A stretch of DNA of 8,610 nucleotides. It comes from an uncultured bacterium. Lineage in GTDB: Bacteria; Bacteroidota; Bacteroidia; Sphingobacteriales; Sphingobacteriaceae. Positions 6,573 through 8,610 of the stretch are shown one piece after another (position 1 is the first letter of the stretch; each line of letters begins with the position of its first letter). Made by a program: the position numbers and the translations under genes. The stretch covers positions 1 through 8,610 of the forward strand of contig CAJBVG010000140.1 in assembly GCA_903958995.1 (NCBI GenBank). Reading direction: 5' to 3'. Below the pieces are notes generated by a model. It made no database searches and had not been told where the DNA came from. It saw only the letters and a program-made list of their open reading frames with translations.

Positions 6573-7379
6573 TTATTTTAAGAGTGATTCAATTGTCTTA
6601 TCTAAGTCATCCATAGTAGTTGGTCCTAAGCCAGTAATATAGTATGAGATTATTGAATTAGTATCTATTATTATATGGGTTGGATAAGAATTAACTTTAT
6701 ATAGTCCTGCTACCTCTTTACTGTCAGTAATTATTTTGTATTTATAGGTTTTTGTTTTTAAAAAACTCTCAATTTTCGGTTTGTCATTAGTGGCAAAACC
6801 AAGAAAAACTACTTCCTTTCCTTTATATTTTTCAACTAAGTGATTTAGGTCTGGTATTTCCATTACGCATGGTTTGCATTCAACGAACCAAAAATTTATA
6901 ACAATTACTTTCCCTTTTAACTTTTCAAGCGAATACTTATTACCGGAAATATCTGTTACTGAAAATGGGAATGCCTCTTTTCCTATTAATTCACTTTTAT
7001 TCTGTCCGGGATGTTGCATATTACCTTGCATTTGCTTCATTTGCTCCTTCTCAAGCTGTGTTGCTTTTCGTAACACGAAAGCTTTTACTACTTTATTACT
7101 GTCAATATAAGGCTCTGGAATATAATCCCTCGACATAATTATTTTCATAAACTCACCTTCTTTAATCAATACAAAATTTTCATAATACATTGGAGTAGTT
7201 GAAACATCTAACATCATCTGCGTACCAGAATCAATATCGCCTGGTTCTGCCTTTTTTAAACTATTAAATATTTCAGGTTTTACTACTAATGAATCTTTCG
7301 ATTCATTTTTCACTTGAGCGTTTGCAATATTTATAAACGTTATTATTGCAAACATAGTCACGAAGAATTTCTTTGTCAT
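6573..7379 (-). CDS. secreted TlpA-like thiol-disulfide oxidoreductase
   Basis: This 268-residue protein has an N-terminal signal peptide (basic MTKK, hydrophobic 5-19, cleavage probably after ANA at 21), so it should act in the periplasm. Residues about 22-130 are a Bacteroidota-specific N-terminal region I cannot assign, ending in a Met/Gln-rich linker (MKQMQGNMQ, 114-122). Residues 131-268 form the AhpC/TSA-type TlpA thioredoxin fold. The redox motif is CKPC at 168-171, preceded by NFWFVE, and the cis-Pro is in SYPTH (231-235, Pro233). TlpA-like proteins keep periplasmic thiols reduced or exchange disulfides, for example in cytochrome c maturation; the partner here is unknown. It sits between ubiX and the kor operon with no visible promoter of its own. 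It is bracketed by inverted heptamer arrays and attC-like ends, which suggests an inserted accessory gene. ATG at 7377-7379 is the natural start. Confidence 0.9.
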   Translation of the reverse strand: MTKKFFVTMFAIITFINIANAQVKNESKDSLVVKPEIFNSLKKAEPGDIDSGTQMMLDVSTTPMYYENFVLIKEGEFMKIIMSRDYIPEPYIDSNKVVKAFVLRKATQLEKEQMKQMQGNMQHPGQNKSELIGKEAFPFSVTDISGNKYSLEKLKGKVIVINFWFVECKPCVMEIPDLNHLVEKYKGKEVVFLGFATNDKPKIESFLKTKTYKYKIITDSKEVAGLYKVNSYPTHIIIDTNSIISYYITGLGPTTMDDLDKTIESLLK

Positions 7380-7415
7380 TTTACTTTTTTTAAGTGTTTT
7401 ACGATTCTAATAATT

Positions 7416-7450
7416 ATGCTTAACTACTCGATACCCATTACTCACTACTC
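7416..7450. repeat. heptanucleotide array and GTTRRRY-like core right of the TlpA-like gene
   Basis: On the minus strand, four heptamers (7423-7450) read GAGTAGT, GAGTAAT, GGGTATC and GAGTAGT. They are the inverted counterpart of the array at 6482-6509; the 12-mer GGGTATCGAGTA is shared exactly (minus strand 7436-7425). Directly after it on the minus strand comes GTTAAGCAT (7424-7416), which fits the integron core GTTRRRY and matches the reverse complement of ATGCCTAAC at 6570-6562 in 8 of 9 bases. The array fills the gap between the ubiX stop and the TlpA-like start. Confidence 0.75.
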
Positions 7451-7457
7451 ACAACCC

Positions 7458-8018
7458 TTATTCCGACCAACGGTATCCCTTTGTATCTAAACCTGCTAGG
7501 TCTAAAGCTCGATCAACAACAGTGGCTGCTAATTCTTCGAAAGTACTTGGTAATGAATAAAATGAAGGGTTTGCGGGGCAAATAATACCACCCGCTTCGG
7601 TAACGGTTTTCATGTTATTGATGTGAATTAAACTGAAAGGAGTTTCACGCACTAACATAATTAGTTTTCTACGCTCTTTTAAAATAACATCTGCTGCACG
7701 AGTCATTAAATCATTTGAAACTCCAGAAGCTACACGTGCTAAGGTTCCCATACTACACGGACAAATAATCATCGTATCGTATTTCGCTGAACCAGAAGCA
7801 AATGGTGCCATGAAGTCGTTCTTATCATAAAAATCAAAAGAATACTTATCGTAATCTTTATTATGCAACTCGTATTCCCAAACTTGCTTTGCATTGTCAG
7901 ACATCACTACACCTATCTTCTCGATATGCGGTTGTAAACTAGCAAGTTTATCTAATAATACTTTAGCATAGATAGATCCACTAGCCCCAGTGATACCAAC
8001 AATAATTTTTCGATTCAT
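7458..8018 (-). CDS. ubiX: UbiX-family flavin prenyltransferase
   Basis: This 186-residue cytosolic enzyme joins dimethylallyl phosphate to FMN to make prenyl-FMN, the cofactor of UbiD-type decarboxylases. The N-terminal flavoprotein signature GITGASGSIYA (8-18) binds FMN phosphate, VVMSDNA (37-43) and CPCSMGTLA (87-95) line the active site, and RETPFS (124-129) is the conserved phosphate-binding motif. Length fits the family (about 190). The ATG at 8016-8018 starts the protein at MNRKIIVGITGAS, the normal N-terminus; the frame stays open to 8123, but that part crosses a terminator hairpin and has no family similarity. No ubiD lies in the window. There is no Shine-Dalgarno, and only a weak TAAATTTA without a good TTG partner precedes it. 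Transcription may come by read-through from the small RNA promoter at 8140-8170. Confidence 0.92.
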   Translation of the reverse strand: MNRKIIVGITGASGSIYAKVLLDKLASLQPHIEKIGVVMSDNAKQVWEYELHNKDYDKYSFDFYDKNDFMAPFASGSAKYDTMIICPCSMGTLARVASGVSNDLMTRAADVILKERRKLIMLVRETPFSLIHINNMKTVTEAGGIICPANPSFYSLPSTFEELAATVVDRALDLAGLDTKGYRWSE

Positions 8019-8067
8019 ACGATTAAAACTTAAATTTAGGCAAGATGTTTGTACGAAGATAGGAAAT

Positions 8068-8101
8068 AAAAAAAGGGCCGAAAGATTACTCTTATCGACC
8101 C
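8068..8101 (-). terminator. intrinsic terminator upstream of ubiX
   Basis: On the minus strand GGGTCGA (8101-8095) pairs with TCGGCCC (8081-8075, one G-U). After a bulged T (8094) the inner stem AAGA/TCTT closes on a GTAA loop (8089-8086). Seven T residues (8074-8068) follow directly. The 11-bp stem and T run are a textbook rho-independent terminator in the minus direction. No gene ends before it on that strand, since the next gene to the right runs the other way, so it must terminate a short RNA started at about 8137. Confidence 0.8.
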
Positions 8102-8137
8102 TACATCTACCTATGAAAAACATGCCCTTGCGGGCAT
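8068..8137 (-). ncRNA. putative ~70-nt small RNA or attenuated ubiX leader
   Basis: On the minus strand, a promoter (8140-8170) is followed within a few bases by a GC-rich hairpin with a GNRA loop (ATGCCC, GCAA, GGGCAT; 8137-8122). A 20-nt single-stranded linker (8121-8102) and a strong intrinsic terminator (8101-8068) come next. A transcript of about 70 nt would begin at the first hairpin and end in the T run. It does not encode a plausible peptide. It ends 50 bp upstream of ubiX on the same strand, so it is either an independent small RNA or a leader whose terminator sets how much RNA polymerase reaches ubiX. I cannot place it in a named family; Rfam families of Bacteroidota such as Flavo-1 should be compared. 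Confidence 0.6.
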
Positions 8138-8139
8138 AC

Positions 8140-8170
8140 CAAACATAAAAAATTAAAAATCAATTTGCAA
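8140..8170 (-). promoter_or_regulatory. Bacteroidota promoter for the small RNA / ubiX leader
   Basis: On the minus strand a TTG (8168-8170) lies 20 nt upstream of TATGTTTG (8140-8147), a perfect TAnnTTTG. The predicted start is near 8134-8137, at the first base of the hairpin. Spacing is within the range used by Bacteroidota (about 17-23 nt). Confidence 0.65.
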
Positions 8171-8192
8171 CAAGAATATTACATTAATTTTA
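8165..8192 (+). promoter_or_regulatory. weak plus-strand promoter before the thioredoxin-like gene
   Basis: TTG (8165-8167), a 17-nt gap and TAATTTTA (8185-8192) give a near match to the Bacteroidota consensus, missing only the last G of TAnnTTTG. The start point would be at or just before the ATG at 8203, so the message would be nearly leaderless. The -33 element lies directly beside the -33 element of the minus-strand promoter, so the two would compete for polymerase. Confidence 0.35.
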
Positions 8193-8202
8193 AATAGATT
8201 TT

Positions 8203-8610
8203 ATGAACTATAAAAAAATACAAATTTTATTATTGTCAATACTATATATCACAATATCTAGTTCTTTCAAAATAATAAGTGTAGAGAACACACTAACATG
8301 GATTAGCTTTGAGCAAGCTGTAGAGCTACAAAAGAAGGAACCTCGCAAGATATTAATTGATGTTTATACAGATTGGTGCGGTTGGTGTAAGAAAATGGAT
8401 AAGTATACTTACACGGACCAAAGTGTGATTAACAACCTGAATACCAAGTATTATTTGGTGAAATTCAATGCCGAGCAAAAGGAAGATATTCAATTCAAAG
8501 ACAAAGTTTTCAAATTCAAAGCGGAATACAAAGCACATGAGCTAGCTGTTAGTTTGCTAAACGGACAAATGTCGTATCCATCTACAGTGTTTTTAGATGA
8601 AGACATGAAC
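8203..8610 (+). CDS. secreted thioredoxin-fold protein (Thioredoxin_7-like), 3' end beyond window
   Basis: From ATG 8203 the frame stays open for 136 codons to the end of the window. Residues 1-21 look like an export signal (MNYKK followed by a hydrophobic run ILLLSILYITI), so the product is probably periplasmic or membrane-anchored. Residues about 32-136 form a thioredoxin fold. The segment ILIDVYTDWCGWCKKMD places the redox pair at Cys59 and Cys62 (CGWC), and YPST (125-128) holds the cis-Pro126. This WCGWCKKM pattern is typical of Thioredoxin_7/DUF255-type proteins of Bacteroidota that act as periplasmic disulfide reductants. The rest of the protein is not visible, so extra domains cannot be excluded. 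It is divergent from ubiX and its upstream small RNA. No Shine-Dalgarno is seen. Confidence 0.9.
   Translation, partial: MNYKKIQILLLSILYITISSSFKIISVENTLTWISFEQAVELQKKEPRKILIDVYTDWCGWCKKMDKYTYTDQSVINNLNTKYYLVKFNAEQKEDIQFKDKVFKFKAEYKAHELAVSLLNGQMSYPSTVFLDEDMN

Noticed and set aside
8019..8123. Upstream extension of UbiX by 35 codons to an ATG at 8123
   Set aside because: The added part runs through an intrinsic terminator hairpin, shows no family similarity, and the usual UbiX N-terminus begins at the ATG at 8016-8018.
8113..8148. Plus-strand 11-codon ORF (MKNMPLRAYQT) as a leader peptide
   Set aside because: It lies antisense to the predicted small RNA hairpin, has no ribosome binding site or plus-strand promoter, and a stop well before the next gene; the structure signals favour the minus strand.
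8353..8538. Minus-strand 61-codon ORF
   Set aside because: It is the antisense shadow of the thioredoxin-like gene that starts at 8203, which has clear CGWC and cis-Pro motifs.

Overview
The window looks like a chromosomal segment of a low-GC Bacteroidota, most probably a Flavobacteriia-type genome. Two upstream regions carry near-consensus Bacteroidota promoters (TTG, 19-20 nt, TAnnTTTG), recognisable Shine-Dalgarno sequences are mostly absent, and the gene content fits: an ORF6N protein, a two-subunit 2-oxoacid:ferredoxin oxidoreductase with a GltD-like partner, and thioredoxin-fold lipoprotein/periplasmic-type proteins. No rRNA, tRNA, CRISPR array, transposase or integrase was seen.

Layout. 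At the left, a lone plus-strand gene encodes an ORF6N-domain (phage antirepressor-like) protein with a 27-bp palindrome inside its coding sequence. It converges on a minus-strand RluF-type 23S rRNA pseudouridine synthase whose C-terminal tail is translated from an octanucleotide tandem array. Upstream of that, on the minus strand, is the three-gene operon gltD-like / korA / korB (genes overlap by 22 bp or sit 10 bp apart), headed by a clear promoter. Next come a periplasmic TlpA-like thiol-redox protein in a cassette-like setting, then ubiX (flavin prenyltransferase). Upstream of ubiX is a compact unit of promoter, 5' hairpin and intrinsic terminator that predicts a small RNA of about 70 nt or an attenuating leader. 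The window ends inside a divergent plus-strand gene for a secreted thioredoxin-7-like protein.

How the genes work together. The KorA/KorB pair should oxidatively decarboxylate a 2-oxoacid (2-oxoglutarate is the likeliest) to acyl-CoA with release of low-potential electrons. The GltD-like flavin/iron-sulfur protein, carrying two classical 2[4Fe-4S] sites plus FAD and NAD(P)H folds, is well placed to move those electrons to or from NAD(P). The other genes are housekeeping or accessory singletons.

Most unusual. Nearly every intergenic gap holds a short degenerate tandem array with a fixed period of 7 or 8 nt but a different unit sequence per gap, sometimes as two inverted blocks. They resemble the STRR heptanucleotide repeats known in cyanobacteria. 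One such array is in frame inside the pseudouridine synthase gene, and a matching inverted pair flanks the TlpA-like gene, which also has attC-like ends. These arrays, the putative small RNA and the palindrome inside the ORF6N gene are the best candidates for undescribed biology here. All of it is read by eye, without database searches.
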